Positions 1 through 6,041 of a stretch of 10,000 nucleotides of DNA are shown piece after piece. Below the pieces are notes generated by a model. That model was not told where the DNA came from. It saw only the letters and a list, made by a program, of their open reading frames with translations, and made no database searches. Every line of letters starts with the position of its first letter. Position 1 is the first letter of the stretch. Source of the stretch: Magnetospirillum sp. (GTDB lineage Bacteria; Pseudomonadota; Alphaproteobacteria; Rhodospirillales; Magnetospirillaceae); the NCBI GenBank assembly GCA_020217035.1, contig JAIWOG010000046.1, positions 1 to 10,000 on the forward strand, written 5' to 3'. The position numbers were made by a program, and so were the translations under genes.

Positions 1-805
1 GGCACAGTTCCAGGGCCGTTTCGGCGTGGCGCTTCAGCCGCACCCCCAGGGTGCGCAGGCCGCGCAGGCCCAGGTAAAGTTCCTCGGCGCCGGGCGAATG
101 GCCGAAGGTGGCCACCGACGACTTGACCCGCAGCCAATTTGCTTCGTCGGCCAAAGTGATGGCGCCCAGCATGGCGTCGGCATGGCCGACCACGTATTTG
201 GTGCAAGCCTGGATGGACACGTCGACCCCGTGATCGAAGGGCTGGAAATTCAGCACCCCCCAGGTGTTGTCCATCATCACCACCGCGCCGTGGGCGTGGG
301 CGACGGCCGCGATGGCCGGGATGTCCTGAACCTCGAAGGTCAGTGAGCCCGGCGATTCGGTGAACACGACGCGGGTGTTGGGGCGCATCAGCGCCTGGAT
401 GCCGGCACCCGCCAACGGGTCGTAATAGGTGGTTTCGATGCCCAAGCCGGCCAGCACGGCGTCGCAGAACTTGCGGGTGGGGAAATAGGTGGTGTCCACC
501 ATCAGCAGATGGTCGCCAGCCTTCAGATAGGCCAGAAGCGCCCCGGTGATGGCGGCCAGTCCCGACGAGGTGGCCACCGTGCGGTATCCACCTTCCACCG
601 CCGCCAGGGCTTCTTCGAAGGCGTGGGTGGTCGGCGTGCCGAAACGGCCATAGCGCACGCCGTCGAACGGCTTCTTGCCGCTGGCCTCCATGGCCGCGAC
701 CGAAGGATGCAGGATGGTCGAGACGTGGTAGACGGGCGGGTTGACGGCGCCGAAATGCTTTTCGGGATGGCGACCGGCGTGGACGATCAGGCTTTCTTTC
801 TTCAT
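1..805 (-). CDS. metC: Cystathionine beta-lyase (MetC), PLP-dependent, C-terminus outside window
   Basis: The visible 268 residues belong to the Cys/Met-metabolism PLP enzyme family (fold type I). In that family cystathionine beta-lyase cleaves cystathionine to homocysteine, pyruvate and ammonia in methionine synthesis, in the cytoplasm. Seen in the translation: an N-terminal VNPPVYHVST stretch (about 21-30), the phosphate-binding YGRFGTPT motif (Y52, R54), SSGLAAI (about 87-93), and CTKYVVGHAD with the PLP Schiff-base lysine at K203. Family members run near 390-400 residues, so about 125 C-terminal residues lie to the left of the window. The ATG at 805 opens MKKESLIVHAGRHP, where homology of the family normally begins, but no clear Shine-Dalgarno sequence precedes it. 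An in-frame GTG at 850 would add 15 residues and is a real alternative. It is the last gene of a minus-strand group after parA and a small membrane-protein gene. Assignment to beta-lyase rather than gamma-synthase is by overall resemblance. Confidence 0.9.
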   Translation of the reverse strand, partial: MKKESLIVHAGRHPEKHFGAVNPPVYHVSTILHPSVAAMEASGKKPFDGVRYGRFGTPTTHAFEEALAAVEGGYRTVATSSGLAAITGALLAYLKAGDHLLMVDTTYFPTRKFCDAVLAGLGIETTYYDPLAGAGIQALMRPNTRVVFTESPGSLTFEVQDIPAIAAVAHAHGAVVMMDNTWGVLNFQPFDHGVDVSIQACTKYVVGHADAMLGAITLADEANWLRVKSSVATFGHSPGAEELYLGLRGLRTLGVRLKRHAETALELC

Positions 806-860
806 GGCATCCGGGCTGGCGGCGGGGTCTTCCGGACGCCGCGCTTCCACCTGGGACCCA

Positions 861-968
861 TCACAGGGCGGCGATGAAGAGGGCGGCGACCACGAACAGG
901 AAAGTCAGGGCAACGGGGCGCAAGTCCACCTGTTGCTGGGCTTTGGCGATGGCTCTGCTGCGACGCAT
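861..968 (-). CDS. Small single-pass membrane protein, 35 residues
   Basis: I do not recognise this protein by name. It encodes 35 residues: a basic N-terminus (MRRSRAIAKAQQQVDLR) followed from about residue 18 to the end by an unbroken hydrophobic segment (VALTFLFVVAALFIAAL), long enough for one transmembrane helix. The positive N-terminus predicts a cytoplasmic N-end with the helix anchored in the inner membrane. Support for translation is a near-ideal Shine-Dalgarno AGGAG six bases before the ATG, plus a possible promoter upstream at 1007-1035. The stop lies 55 bases before the metC ATG (10 bases before the alternative metC GTG), so it may be co-transcribed with metC or act as its leader peptide. 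Its function is unknown. The residual doubt is that short hydrophobic ORFs arise by chance, although seldom with such a ribosome binding site. Confidence 0.6.
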   Translation of the reverse strand: MRRSRAIAKAQQQVDLRPVALTFLFVVAALFIAAL

Positions 969-974
969 GGGCAA

Positions 975-979
975 CTCCT
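975..979 (-). promoter_or_regulatory. Ribosome binding site of the 35-residue membrane protein
   Basis: Read on the minus strand the sequence is TAGGAGTTGCCCATG: AGGAG with six bases before the start codon. This is the main evidence that the short frame at 861-968 is translated. Confidence 0.7.
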
Positions 980-1006
980 ACAGTCCGGGGACCTCCCTTG
1001 CTTTCA

Positions 1007-1035
1007 AAGATGGGGAAGAAATTGCGTCCGGTCAA
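1007..1035 (-). promoter_or_regulatory. Candidate sigma70-type promoter for the small ORF and metC
   Basis: On the minus strand TTGACC (1030-1035, five of six matches to the -35 consensus) is followed after 17 bases by CATCTT (1007-1012, three of six matches to the -10). It sits between the parA stop and the small membrane-protein gene, where a promoter would be needed if metC is expressed separately from parA. The -10 is weak, so this is only a candidate. Confidence 0.3.
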
Positions 1036-1071
1036 TGACAGCCAACGCATATCGTTCGAAATGAGGGGAGG

Positions 1072-2148
1072 CTAACCCCAAAAGGCCATGGCGGCGGCGC
1101 CCATCGCCATGCCCAACAGCAAGGCCGCGACCACCGGGCCCCAACCGAAGCCGGATTTGTCGGGATTCGCCTGTTGTGGCGGCGGGGGGGCGAAGGCGTC
1201 GGCTTCGGCGTCGACGTTGGCGGCCGCGACCGCCGTCCAGGCCGGCGATTGGTTGGCCCGGCGTTGCAGGCCGGGCAGACGGGCCCGCCAGTCGCGCAGC
1301 GTGTTCTGCGCCACCCCGTGGGCGGCGGGCTCGGCCAGCGTATGGACGTCATGGCGGGCGTGGCGGCGCAGCCTTGTCACCAGTTCCTCGGTGGCCAGCA
1401 AATAGCTGCTTCCGGCGCCACCATCAGGGTCCAGCACCGCCACCGGCACCCCCAATTGCGCCGCTTCCGTCACCTTGGGGTCGTTTTCGATGGAGACCGC
1501 ATAGACCTGATCGCCGAATTCCGCCCGCATGGAACGTTCGACGTCGTCGCCGGTGGGGTCGTCGCCGGTCATGGTCAGCAAGATGCCGGCGACGTTCAAG
1601 GACGCGTTGGCGACCTGGCGCAGGCGCTTGATCTCGTGCCAGGTGTTGACCAGCCCTTCGTGGGAATAGGGATCGGGTCTGGCTGTCAACAGCACCGCCG
1701 CCGCCGCCGCCAGGGCGTTGCCGGTGATGGTGCCCAAGCTGGGCGGGCAGTCGATGATGACGATGTCGGCGTGGTCGGCGATGCCCTGGTTGGCGAAGGC
1801 TTCGCGCAATGCCTGGTGCGACCGTTCATGGGCCGCCAGTTCCAGCTCGGCGGTGCGCAACTGGGTGGTGGCGGGCAACAGTGACAGGCCGGGGAAGGCG
1901 GTGGGCAGCAATGCCTGGTTCAGCGGCACCCGGCCGGTGATGACGTCCATGGCGCCGACGGGGGGCAAGGGCAGGATGCCGAACGACCCGGTGGCGTTGC
2001 CTTGCGCGTCCAAATCGGCCAGCACCACCCGGTAACCCAGGGCGGCCAGGCAGGCCGCCAGGTTGCCGGCGGTGGTGGTCTTGGCGACGCCACCCTTGTG
2101 GTTGAACACGGCGACGATGGGGGGGAAGACCGCCTTTTGCAGCGGCAT
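1072..2148 (-). CDS. ParA/MinD-family ATPase with C-terminal transmembrane segment
   Basis: The 358-residue product has a clear ParA-type P-loop ATPase domain. It shows a deviant Walker A HKGGVAKTT (signature Lys18, catalytic Lys23), the switch-I-like motif LADLDAQGNATG (about 43-54), and Walker B DIVIIDCPPSLG (Asp133). ParA proteins bind ATP as dimers and position plasmids, chromosomes or protein assemblies. Unusually, a Pro/Ala-rich linker (about 305-332, including PPPPQQ) leads to a C-terminal hydrophobic stretch, residues 333-358 (GPVVAALLLGMAMGAAAMAFW), that looks like a membrane anchor. Soluble ParA proteins end near 260 residues, so about 100 residues are extra. No ParB-like gene is next to it. 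The start at 2148 is chosen because AGGAGAGGT lies six bases upstream; the longer frame to 2205 is not needed. It is divergent from a Cache/chemoreceptor pair. The ATPase family is sure; the cargo is unknown. Confidence 0.88.
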   Translation of the reverse strand: MPLQKAVFPPIVAVFNHKGGVAKTTTAGNLAACLAALGYRVVLADLDAQGNATGSFGILPLPPVGAMDVITGRVPLNQALLPTAFPGLSLLPATTQLRTAELELAAHERSHQALREAFANQGIADHADIVIIDCPPSLGTITGNALAAAAAVLLTARPDPYSHEGLVNTWHEIKRLRQVANASLNVAGILLTMTGDDPTGDDVERSMRAEFGDQVYAVSIENDPKVTEAAQLGVPVAVLDPDGGAGSSYLLATEELVTRLRRHARHDVHTLAEPAAHGVAQNTLRDWRARLPGLQRRANQSPAWTAVAAANVDAEADAFAPPPPQQANPDKSGFGWGPVVAALLLGMAMGAAAMAFWG

Positions 2149-2154
2149 GGCGTT

Positions 2155-2163
2155 ACCTCTCCT
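2155..2163 (-). promoter_or_regulatory. Ribosome binding site fixing the parA-like start
   Basis: On the minus strand AGGAGAGGT is followed by six bases (AACGCC) and the ATG at 2148. This strong site selects the start MPLQKAVF and argues against the in-frame ATG 57 bases further upstream. Confidence 0.75.
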
Positions 2164-2190
2164 GCACGCCTGGGCGGTTTGGTGGAGTGG

Positions 2191-2219
2191 ACAATGCATG
2201 GCCACAACCCGGACGTCAA
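2191..2219 (-). promoter_or_regulatory. Weak candidate promoter for the parA-like gene
   Basis: TTGACG (2214-2219 on the minus strand, five of six matches) is followed after 17 bases by CATTGT (2191-2196, three of six). The distance to the parA ATG (about 43 bases from the -10) is reasonable. The poor -10 makes this tentative. Confidence 0.28.
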
Positions 2220-2431
2220 GAAGCCCGATGGTGCCAGTGTAGGTTGCTTGTCATTGTAATTAAACGGACAGTAAATGGCGTGCGGACTTCATGAAAGTGC
2301 CGTGCATAAATTTTAATCGCGAACTGCATAATTTCATAGCAATTGTCCAGTACTTAATAAAATAATTGCAAACAATACCAAGGTATGGCATATCTCTGTA
2401 TGTACTATTGAATAAGCGCGGGAGAATTTCC
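2220..2431. other. AT-rich divergent intergenic region
   Basis: Between the parA promoter area and the Cache gene, base composition shifts abruptly from GC-rich to AT-rich, for example TTAATAAAATAATTG at 2354-2368. It holds a palindrome TTCATGAA (2288-2295), a repeated TGCATAA, and an inverted pair ATACC-AA-GGTAT (2375-2386). No convincing sigma70 pair was found for the plus-strand gene; TTGCAA (2366-2371) with CATATC (2389-2394) at 17 bases is the best weak option. No RNA gene or ORF with a ribosome binding site is visible here. Confidence 0.6.
2303..2335. repeat. Direct repeat TGCATAA with 22-base period, possible operator
   Basis: TGCATAAATTTT starts at 2303 and TGCATAATTTC starts at 2325. 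The two copies share TGCATAA followed by T-rich sequence and are 22 bases apart, close to two helical turns, as expected for tandem sites of one DNA-binding protein on the same face. They lie about 100 bases upstream of the Cache gene start. The role is inferred; AT-rich DNA gives such repeats by chance more easily than GC-rich DNA. Confidence 0.35.
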
Positions 2432-2890
2432 ATGTTCAAGGGTTTGATTCGTGCCTTGGTCGTAGTATTGGCGGCTGTCGCTTTCTCTCCCGCCTTTGCG
2501 CAGGAGCGCGGAACCTCCGATGAGGCGGTGGCCATGGTGAAAAAGGCGGTTGAACTGGTCAAGAGCGCCGGCAAGGACAAGGCTCTGGCGACGTTCAACG
2601 ACCCCAATGGGGGGTTCCAGGTCAAGGATTTGTACGTTTTCGCCCAGGACTTGGCGAGTGGCGCGACCTTGGCCCACAAGAATCCCGGCCTGATCGGCAA
2701 GGACTTGCGCGTCCTGAAGGATGCTGATGGAAAGGCATTTGGCCTTGAGATGACCCAGTTGGCAAACGAAAAAGGAAGCGGGTGGGTCGATTACAAGTGG
2801 GTGAACGCCCAGACCAAGAAGATCGAGCCAAAGTCCAGCTATATTGAGCGTGTTGGCGACATCTATGTTGGTGTTGGCATCTACAAGTAA
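2432..2890 (+). CDS. Secreted stand-alone Cache-domain protein (periplasmic sensor)
   Basis: The 152-residue precursor begins with a classical signal peptide: MFKGLIR, a hydrophobic core (ALVVVLAAVAF) and a probable cut after AFA at residue 23. The rest resembles a single Cache domain (sCache_2 type): a long helix (DEAVAMVKKAVELVKSAG), then FNDPNGGFQVKDLYVFAQDL, GATLAHKNPGLIGKDLR, and a C-terminal GSGWVDYKWVN with YIERVGDIYVGVGIY. Cache domains bind small ligands and usually form the outer part of chemoreceptors or kinases; here no membrane anchor or signalling domain is attached. The start at 2432 is set by GGAG seven bases upstream and by the signal peptide; the longer in-frame ATG at 2366 would bury the signal sequence. 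A strong terminator follows, then a chemoreceptor gene. Its GC content looks lower than its neighbours. The ligand is unknown; partnering with the chemoreceptor is inferred from position. Confidence 0.82.
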   Translation: MFKGLIRALVVVLAAVAFSPAFAQERGTSDEAVAMVKKAVELVKSAGKDKALATFNDPNGGFQVKDLYVFAQDLASGATLAHKNPGLIGKDLRVLKDADGKAFGLEMTQLANEKGSGWVDYKWVNAQTKKIEPKSSYIERVGDIYVGVGIYK

Positions 2891-2898
2891 TATATCGG

Positions 2899-2928
2899 GC
2901 GGAGAGTGCTTTGTGCTCTCCGCTTTTT
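2899..2928 (+). terminator. Rho-independent terminator after the Cache gene
   Basis: A perfect eight-base stem GCGGAGAG (2899-2906) pairs with CTCTCCGC (2916-2923) around a nine-base loop and is followed directly by TTTTT (2924-2928). It begins eight bases after the Cache stop codon and ends 20 bases before the chemoreceptor ATG. The Cache gene is therefore probably transcribed largely as a single-gene unit, with the chemoreceptor expressed by read-through or by its own promoter. Confidence 0.85.
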
Positions 2929-2947
2929 ATATGATATAGGTGACGCG

Positions 2948-4642
2948 ATGTCTATCAGCCTCAAGAATATGACGTTGGGCCGAAAGGTGCTGATTTCGCC
3001 GCTGATGCTGATTTTCAGCATGATGCTGCTCGCCGTGGTTTTCGAAGTCGGGGCCAGTCGTCAACACTGGGCCTTGACCAAGTTCAACGATGAGGCTGTG
3101 GACGACTATCGGCGATTGGCCGACATGCGTGCGGATTGTTTGGATATTCAGGCCAAGCTTTACCGTCTTCTCAGTTGGCAGGGAAGCGGCATCGAGGCGG
3201 TCAAGGTCACGGCCTTGGCCAAGGAGATCGAAGCCGTCGATGGGGGCTTGCGCAAACGTTTCGACGAATTCAAGGCGGTGGAGCGGCGAACGGAAGTCTC
3301 CGCGGCCTTGGGCAAGGCTTTGGCAAGCTACCATGGCGAGGTCGCCGGGGTGTTGGCGCTTTACGAAGCCGACCCCATCACCGCCTTGGTGCTGATGGTC
3401 AGCGTCGAGCATTCCTTCGAGGTGCTGAGCAAGCTGCTCAACGAACAACAACGTGCCGCCGACCTCAACATGGGCGAGGTGTTCGCCGACGCTCGTTCCG
3501 CCGAGACCTCGAGCGAGGTGCTTTTCTTCGGCATCTTCCTGTTCTTCCTGGTGTCCGGCCTGGTGGTGACGATCGTCGTCGGGCGGCTGGTCTCGCGCCC
3601 GGTGGTCGGCATGACCCTGGTGATGGAGCAATTGGCGCAAGGCAACGCCGACATCGCCGTCCCGTCCGTGGATGGTCGTGACGAAATCGCCAACATGGGT
3701 AAGGCCGTCATGGTCTTCCGCGACAACTTGCTCCGCAACCGCGAGATGGAAATGCGCGAGCGTCAAGAGCGACAGGCACATGTCGTCCGCCTTGAACGTC
3801 GCGAATCGCTGATCAACGCCTTTGACGCCGAGGTCAAGAAGATCGTCGGGACCGTGCAACTGGCGGTCAACGACGTCCATGAAATGTCGGCGGAATTGTG
3901 CCGGACCGCTTCGGATACCAGCACCCAAAGCGCGGCGGCGGCTTCTGCGGCCGCCCAGTCGTCAACCAACGTTCAGACAGTGGCCGCGGCGGCCGAGGAA
4001 TTGGGGTCGTCGGTTCAGGAGATAGCACGCCAAGTGGCCGACGCCTCGGTCATGACCAGTCAGGCGGTCGAGGGCATCAAGAACGCCAACGAGATCATGG
4101 GCGGATTGGACAGGGCGGCGGGACGCATTGGCGAAATCGTCAGCCTGATCAATGAAATCGCCAGCCAGACCAACCTGTTGGCCCTGAACGCCACCATCGA
4201 GGCGGCGCGGGCGGGGGAAGCCGGCAAGGGCTTCGCCGTGGTCGCGGGCGAGGTCAAGTCCCTTGCCAACCAGACGGCCAAGGCGACGCAGGAGATCGCC
4301 AGCCAAGTCAGCGGCGTGCAATCGGTGACCCGCGAAGCGGTGGTCGCGATCCGCAGCGTCGACGAACGTATCGTCAGCATCGACCAGGTGGTTGCCTCGG
4401 TGGCGTCGGCGGTGGAAGAGCAATCGGCCGCCACCCAGGAAATCGCGCGCAACGTCCAGCAGGCGTCCGGTGGCAACGACGAAATTTCGTCGAGCATCGT
4501 CGAGGTGTCCGAGGCCGCCAAGGTCGCCTTGGGCCTGGCGGACAAGCTGGCGGGGGCGGCCACCGAACTGACGCGGGACGTCGGGGATCTCAGTTCGGAA
4601 ATTCAAACCTTCTTGCATGACGTCAACGACGAGGCCGTTTAG
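2948..4642 (+). CDS. Methyl-accepting chemotaxis protein (transmembrane chemoreceptor)
   Basis: The 564-residue protein has the standard receptor layout. A first transmembrane helix lies at about 14-33 and a periplasmic region of about 155 residues at 34-189, rich in heptad-like Leu/Ala and probably helical. The second transmembrane helix is at about 191-213 ([20 protein letters not shown]), the HAMP domain at about 212-265 (Pro218), and then a long coiled-coil signalling domain. The highly conserved hairpin tip is visible at about 403-433 ([20 protein letters not shown]...), where CheA and CheW bind. The C-terminus (DVNDEAV) lacks a CheR/CheB-binding pentapeptide. ATG 2948 is preferred because AGGTG lies five bases upstream and the TM1 leader is of normal length; an ORF start at 2906 falls inside the terminator stem. 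It is preceded by the secreted Cache gene and is convergent with radC. The ligand is unknown. Confidence 0.95.
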   Translation: MSISLKNMTLGRKVLISPLMLIFSMMLLAVVFEVGASRQHWALTKFNDEAVDDYRRLADMRADCLDIQAKLYRLLSWQGSGIEAVKVTALAKEIEAVDGGLRKRFDEFKAVERRTEVSAALGKALASYHGEVAGVLALYEADPITALVLMVSVEHSFEVLSKLLNEQQRAADLNMGEVFADARSAETSSEVLFFGIFLFFLVSGLVVTIVVGRLVSRPVVGMTLVMEQLAQGNADIAVPSVDGRDEIANMGKAVMVFRDNLLRNREMEMRERQERQAHVVRLERRESLINAFDAEVKKIVGTVQLAVNDVHEMSAELCRTASDTSTQSAAAASAAAQSSTNVQTVAAAAEELGSSVQEIARQVADASVMTSQAVEGIKNANEIMGGLDRAAGRIGEIVSLINEIASQTNLLALNATIEAARAGEAGKGFAVVAGEVKSLANQTAKATQEIASQVSGVQSVTREAVVAIRSVDERIVSIDQVVASVASAVEEQSAATQEIARNVQQASGGNDEISSSIVEVSEAAKVALGLADKLAGAATELTRDVGDLSSEIQTFLHDVNDEAV

Positions 4643-4650
4643 GTCCGTAA

Positions 4651-5361
4651 CTAAATCAGCCCCTGGCTCTTGAAGCTGACATGGCCCTTGCGGCCGATGA
4701 CCAGATGGTCGTGGACGGCGATCCCCACCCCTGATAACGCCTTCGTCACTTGGCGGGTCATCTCGATGTCGGCTTTCGACGGCGTCGGGTCGCCGCTGGG
4801 GTGGTTGTGCACCATGATGATGGCGCTGGCATTCAGTTCCAGGGCGCGTTTGACCACCTCACGCGGGTAAAGCGGCGTGTGATCGACGGTGCCCTGGCTT
4901 TGCAACTCGTCGGCAATCAGCACGTTCTTGCGGTCCAGGAACAGCAGGCGGAACTGCTCGGTGGGCAGGCGGCCCATGGAGATGGTGCAGTAATCCAGCA
5001 ATTGGTCCCACTTGCTGATCACCGGCTTGTCCAGCACCTGCAACCGCGCCATGCGGGTGGCGGCGTGTTCGACCACCTTCAAATAGGCGGCGGTGGCCGA
5101 CGACACCCCAGGAAAGCTTTCCAGCACATGGACGGGGGCGGCCAGAACGTCGGCGAAGGTCTTGAATTCGGCGATCAACGCCTTGGCCAAGGGCTTGGTG
5201 TCCTTGCGCGGGATGACACTGGCCAACAGCAGTTCCAAAACCTCGTAATCGGGCAGGGCCTGGGGTTCGGCCAGGAAACGCTGGCGCAGCCGCTCGCGAT
5301 GCCCGGCGTGGTGGGGCGCGGGCTCGGCGGAATCTTCCAATCCGGGAAACAGGTCGGACAT
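4651..5361 (-). CDS. radC: RadC-family JAB/MPN metalloprotein
   Basis: This 236-residue protein matches RadC in length and layout. The N-terminal HRERLRQRFL motif (about 22-31) is followed by a helix-hairpin-helix-like region (ESFPGVSSATAAYLKVVE) and the C-terminal JAB/MPN domain. The zinc-site motif HNHPSGDPTPSKAD is intact (His185, His187, Asp198). RadC was named for a supposed DNA repair role, but that phenotype was later questioned and its biochemical activity is not settled; the fold suggests a zinc hydrolase. The start MSDLFPGLEDS has no Shine-Dalgarno. Instead a TGGACG-N17-TATAGT promoter ends six bases before the ATG, so the message is probably leaderless. The gene converges on the chemoreceptor with an eight-base gap and no visible terminator, and follows a winged-helix gene on the same strand. 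It appears to be a complete chromosomal copy. Confidence 0.93.
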   Translation of the reverse strand: MSDLFPGLEDSAEPAPHHAGHRERLRQRFLAEPQALPDYEVLELLLASVIPRKDTKPLAKALIAEFKTFADVLAAPVHVLESFPGVSSATAAYLKVVEHAATRMARLQVLDKPVISKWDQLLDYCTISMGRLPTEQFRLLFLDRKNVLIADELQSQGTVDHTPLYPREVVKRALELNASAIIMVHNHPSGDPTPSKADIEMTRQVTKALSGVGIAVHDHLVIGRKGHVSFKSQGLI

Positions 5362-5367
5362 GGGGGA

Positions 5368-5396
5368 ACTATAAGATGGGGGCGGCGGCGCGTCCA
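5368..5396 (-). promoter_or_regulatory. radC promoter with predicted leaderless transcript
   Basis: On the minus strand TGGACG (5391-5396, four of six matches to the -35) is followed by exactly 17 bases and TATAGT (5368-5373, five of six matches to the -10). Only six bases separate the -10 from the radC ATG, so initiation should fall at or next to the start codon. No ribosome binding site is present, consistent with a leaderless mRNA. The same core with the same spacing stands before the neighbouring gene (5972-6000). Confidence 0.6.
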
Positions 5397-5401
5397 GACA
5401 C

Positions 5402-5944
5402 CTACAGCTTGGCGCGGAACTCTTCCAGCCAAGCCAGACGGGCTTCCAGCTGTTCGATGTCGTGGTCCAGCCAGTCGATCAGGTGACAGCCGTCGCCGTC
5501 GCCGGCGAAGGCGCCGCGCAAATCCAGCAGGCGGGCCAGCTCGCTTTCCACCATTTCCAGCAGCAGATCGGCCTGGGCTTGCTGTTCCTTGGGTTCCAGC
5601 AAGTCCAGGAACCGCATCTTCAGTGCGATGACCAGCTTGGAGAGGTCGGAACCGGGGCGCAGGCGGGCGGTCAGCAAGGTGTGCAGCTCGCGCTGGCCGG
5701 AATCGGTGATGGTCAGTTGGGCATCGTCTTCCATGCCTTCGCCGCCGACGGCTTCCACCAGACCTTCATAGCGCAGCAACTCGATGGACATGCCCATCAG
5801 GTCGATCTGCGGGCCGGCGACGCGGCTGATGAAATGGCGGACCGAGCCGGCCAATTCGGAATAGCGGACGCATTGGCGGGCGATGGTGCCCAGCGCGCAC
5901 AGGCGGACGGCTTCCTTCGGCGTCAATGTGTTGTCGGTGAACAT
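5402..5944 (-). CDS. Winged-helix (PadR-like) regulator-type protein
   Basis: I cannot name this 180-residue cytoplasmic protein. The N-terminal half (about 8-90) looks like a winged helix-turn-helix: helices around EAVRLCALGTIA, SELAGSVRHFISRVAG, and a recognition-like helix IDLMGMSIELLRYEGLVEAV, then a wing with DDAQLTITDSGQREL. The C-terminal half (about 95-180) is nearly all charged helix (LEPKEQQAQADLLLEMVESELARLLDL and WLDHDIEQLEARLAWLEEF), as in PadR-type dimerisation domains. The start at 5944 is fixed by AGGAG nine bases upstream and by a promoter whose -10 lies at 5972-5977; a TTG start at 5983 would overlap or precede that promoter. It stands alone between the dihydroorotase-like operon and radC and has no obvious target. 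DNA binding is inferred from shape, not from a confident family match. Confidence 0.75.
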   Translation of the reverse strand: MFTDNTLTPKEAVRLCALGTIARQCVRYSELAGSVRHFISRVAGPQIDLMGMSIELLRYEGLVEAVGGEGMEDDAQLTITDSGQRELHTLLTARLRPGSDLSKLVIALKMRFLDLLEPKEQQAQADLLLEMVESELARLLDLRGAFAGDGDGCHLIDWLDHDIEQLEARLAWLEEFRAKL

Positions 5945-5953
5945 GCCCGCGAT

Positions 5954-5958
5954 CTCCT
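5954..5958 (-). promoter_or_regulatory. Ribosome binding site of the winged-helix gene
   Basis: AGGAG on the minus strand lies nine bases before the ATG at 5944. Together with the -10 at 5972-5977 it selects the 180-residue form over a longer frame beginning with TTG at 5983. Confidence 0.65.
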
Positions 5959-5971
5959 GCTCGATTGCTCT

Positions 5972-6000
5972 ACTATAGGGCAATGCCGCAGATGCGTCCA
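5972..6000 (-). promoter_or_regulatory. Promoter of the winged-helix gene, twin of the radC promoter
   Basis: On the minus strand TGGACG (5995-6000) is followed by 17 bases and TATAGT (5972-5977), the same two hexamers and spacing as before radC. The -35 is embedded in TCTGGACGC, a nine-base identity with the radC promoter. The predicted start is near 5965, leaving a short leader that includes AGGAG. Confidence 0.6.
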
Positions 6001-6041
6001 GAAATGTTATTGAGTGTCAATCGCATTTCCCCAAGGGCGCC

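Noticed and set aside
802..1050. Minus-strand 82-codon frame overlapping the small membrane ORF and metC start
   Set aside because: Its composition is Arg/Pro-rich shadow coding, it lacks a ribosome binding site, and it competes with the better supported 35-residue frame at 861-968.
1060..1085. Possible hairpin GGGG...CCCC at the end of the parA-like gene as a terminator
   Set aside because: The stem is only four pairs and no T-tract follows on the minus strand.
2149..2205. 19-residue N-terminal extension of the parA-like protein
   Set aside because: The ATG at 2148 has a strong AGGAGAGGT, and the extension would precede the normal N-terminus of ParA without homology.
2260..2700. Minus-strand 146-codon frame crossing the intergenic region and the Cache gene
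   Set aside because: It lies opposite a well supported signal-peptide/Cache gene, has no recognisable domain and no ribosome binding site, and its codons mirror the real gene.
5945..5983. TTG start adding 13 residues to the winged-helix protein
   Set aside because: The TATAGT -10 box lies within this extension, so the transcript would not include it; AGGAG before 5944 is better.
6015..6020. Perfect TTGACA on the minus strand after the dihydroorotase-like gene
   Set aside because: No -10-like hexamer at 16-18 bases (the sequence there is GC-rich ACGCAT), and the TGGACG/TATAGT pair nearby explains the promoter better.
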